Of a stretch of 7,916 nucleotides of DNA, positions 6,623 through 7,916 are shown piece after piece. Position numbers and translations under genes: made by a program. The notes beneath the pieces were generated by a model. It saw only the letters and a program-made list of their open reading frames with translations, did no database searches and was not told the origin of the DNA. The stretch is from Mucilaginibacter sp. (GTDB lineage: Bacteria > Bacteroidota > Bacteroidia > Sphingobacteriales > Sphingobacteriaceae): NCBI GenBank assembly GCA_025934475.1, contig JAICXZ010000116.1, forward strand, positions 1-7,916. Reading direction: 5' to 3'. The number at the start of each line of letters is the position of its first letter. The first letter of the stretch is position 1.

Positions 6623-7916
6623 TTACAATATTTTTGAAAGCAGGTAAACCACAGTAAAAGTAGTGAGCCCCATCAGGATACTGGCAACGGAATAAACCTT
6701 GAGCATCGTTTTCATTTCGAGGCCAGCAAATTTGCCGATCACCCAAAAATAGGCATCATTAGCATGTGATATCATCATCGATCCGGCGCCCATGGCCAGC
6801 ACGCAAAGTAACCGCCCGTTTTCGCTGTCTAGTCCCAGCGTTGCGAGCAAGGGCAATACCAGTGACGAGGCCGTGATAATAGCTACAGTTGATGACCCCT
6901 GTGCTGTTTTTAATACCGATGTAAGCAGGAACGGAAAGAAAATGCCCATTCCGGCCAGTGCGGTCGAGTGGCTAAAATAATCGCCGAGTTTAGTTGCAGC
7001 CAGGATAGCGCCAAAGGCTCCGCCCATGCCGATGATCACCAATATGCCACCAGCCTTCTCAACACCTTCCTGCAGTAATTTGCTGACTTCTTTCTTCTGC
7101 CATAACCGTTTACAATAGAAGGTAAGCAAAACACCGATCAGCAAAGCCATCACCGGATCGCCCAAAACAGCAAAAACAGCTTGCCAGCCATGCGGCGTTT
7201 TACCGGCCTCGATCAAAAATGATCTTATCCCAAGCAGAATAACCGGCACAAAAACCGGAAGAATGGCTTTAAAAAGGGAAGGTTTTTCAGCTGATTCATT
7301 CTCTTCAATTCCGTCATCTTGTAAAACACCCGGCGCTTTCCTGCCCGCATAGTTGGCCCATAAATTACCAACGATCATGGCCGGCAGCGCGACGAAGGCG
7401 CCAATCATGATCAGTTTTCCAAAATCGACACCTATCGTTACCGCAGCCGCCGAAGCGCCCGGATGAGGCGGCACAAGGCAATGTACCGAGTACAATCCTG
7501 TTGCCAGGGAAATCGACATAGTTGCGATAGAAATCCCGGTCCGCTTAGCCATGGACTTATTGAGGCCACTTAGCACGATAAAGCCTGAATCGCAAAATAT
7601 TGGCAGTCCCACCACCAGGCCGGTAATACTCATCGCCAGAGGCGCAAGCCTGTTGCCCAATATTTTTAACAGAAAGGATGCCATAACGTTTGTGCTCCCA
7701 GTATATTCAAGCAGTACGCCTATCGTGGTGCCGAGCAAAATGATTAACCCAAGCGATTTTAAAATTTTGCCGAAACCTTCTTCAACCGTAGTTAGCGTAT
7801 TACTTAGCGACATACCAATACCTGTACCTACCAGCAAACAGGCGATAAACAATGCAAAAAACGCAGGCATCTTGAATTTGGTGGTCAGCAAAATAATAAC
7901 CGCTACACCGGCAACC
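6623..7916 (-). CDS. GntP-family permease, probable glycerate/sugar-acid importer (5' end off window)
   Basis: This is a polytopic inner-membrane symporter of the gluconate:proton (GntP) family. The frame is open to the right edge: nine codons (VAGVAVIIL, the last being TTG 7891-7889) precede LTTKFKMPAFFALF. The TTG at 7891 is therefore internal leucine, and probably only about 10 residues are missing, since 431 are visible and family members have about 440. Family marks, counted from 7891, are LPIFCDSGFIVL (96-107), VPPHPG (140-145), GDPVMA (244-249), IIGMGGAFG (286-294), GSSTVAIITA (332-341) and SHANDAYFWV (375-384). A charged loop at about 183-207 separates the halves. Pairing with glycerate kinase 1 nt downstream, and the absence of gluconate enzymes in view, suggests glycerate as substrate; gluconate or another sugar acid remains possible. 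The promoter lies outside the window. Confidence 0.92.
   Translation of the reverse strand, partial: VAGVAVIILLTTKFKMPAFFALFIACLLVGTGIGMSLSNTLTTVEEGFGKILKSLGLIILLGTTIGVLLEYTGSTNVMASFLLKILGNRLAPLAMSITGLVVGLPIFCDSGFIVLSGLNKSMAKRTGISIATMSISLATGLYSVHCLVPPHPGASAAAVTIGVDFGKLIMIGAFVALPAMIVGNLWANYAGRKAPGVLQDDGIEENESAEKPSLFKAILPVFVPVILLGIRSFLIEAGKTPHGWQAVFAVLGDPVMALLIGVLLTFYCKRLWQKKEVSKLLQEGVEKAGGILVIIGMGGAFGAILAATKLGDYFSHSTALAGMGIFFPFLLTSVLKTAQGSSTVAIITASSLVLPLLATLGLDSENGRLLCVLAMGAGSMMISHANDAYFWVIGKFAGLEMKTMLKVYSVASILMGLTTFTVVYLLSKIL

Noticed and set aside
7889..7891. TTG at 7891 as the start codon of the permease
   Set aside because: The frame stays open to the window edge with hydrophobic residues typical of the first GntP helix, so this codon is internal leucine.

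Overview
The window looks like chromosomal DNA of a Bacteroidota bacterium, most likely a Sphingobacteriaceae relative (Pedobacter/Mucilaginibacter type). This is inferred from three things: the TAnnTTTG-like -7 promoter boxes, the absence of clear Shine-Dalgarno sites, and the presence of DUF4199, DUF2752 and YwqK/TonB-type proteins that are common in that group. No RNA gene, CRISPR array, insertion sequence or phage gene was seen.

Layout. Positions 1-710 (minus strand) hold two small membrane-protein genes in one transcription unit: a DUF4199 four-helix protein, overlapped by 8 nt by a DUF2752 protein that starts with TTG and runs off the left edge. A divergent intergenic region (711-926) carries a promoter on each side and a 25-bp interrupted palindrome over the DUF4199 promoter. 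Positions 927-4280 (plus) encode a complete Mfd transcription-repair coupling factor of 1117 residues. It starts with TTG almost directly downstream of a consensus -7 box, so its mRNA may be nearly leaderless.

Ten bases after mfd, and convergent with it, lies an AT-richer gene (4291-5366, minus). It encodes a probably exported protein with MORN-like (YwqK-type) repeats and a TonB-type C-terminal domain. Its natural ATG and the first half of its signal peptide are out of frame with the rest because a T run on the coding strand has 6 bases where 7 would restore the frame. This is the most interesting point in the window. A promoter and a perfect 10-bp inverted repeat sit just upstream of it.

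Positions 5494-7916 (minus) hold a two-gene unit: a GntP-family permease (its start lies off the right edge) followed after 1 nt by a glycerate kinase. Together they suggest uptake of glycerate and its phosphorylation into glycolysis.

Most of the window is ordinary housekeeping or metabolic sequence. I found no clear sign of a new multi-gene system. The items worth checking are the signal-peptide frameshift, the near-leaderless TTG start of mfd, the two symmetric sites over promoters, and a poly-A tract inside mfd.
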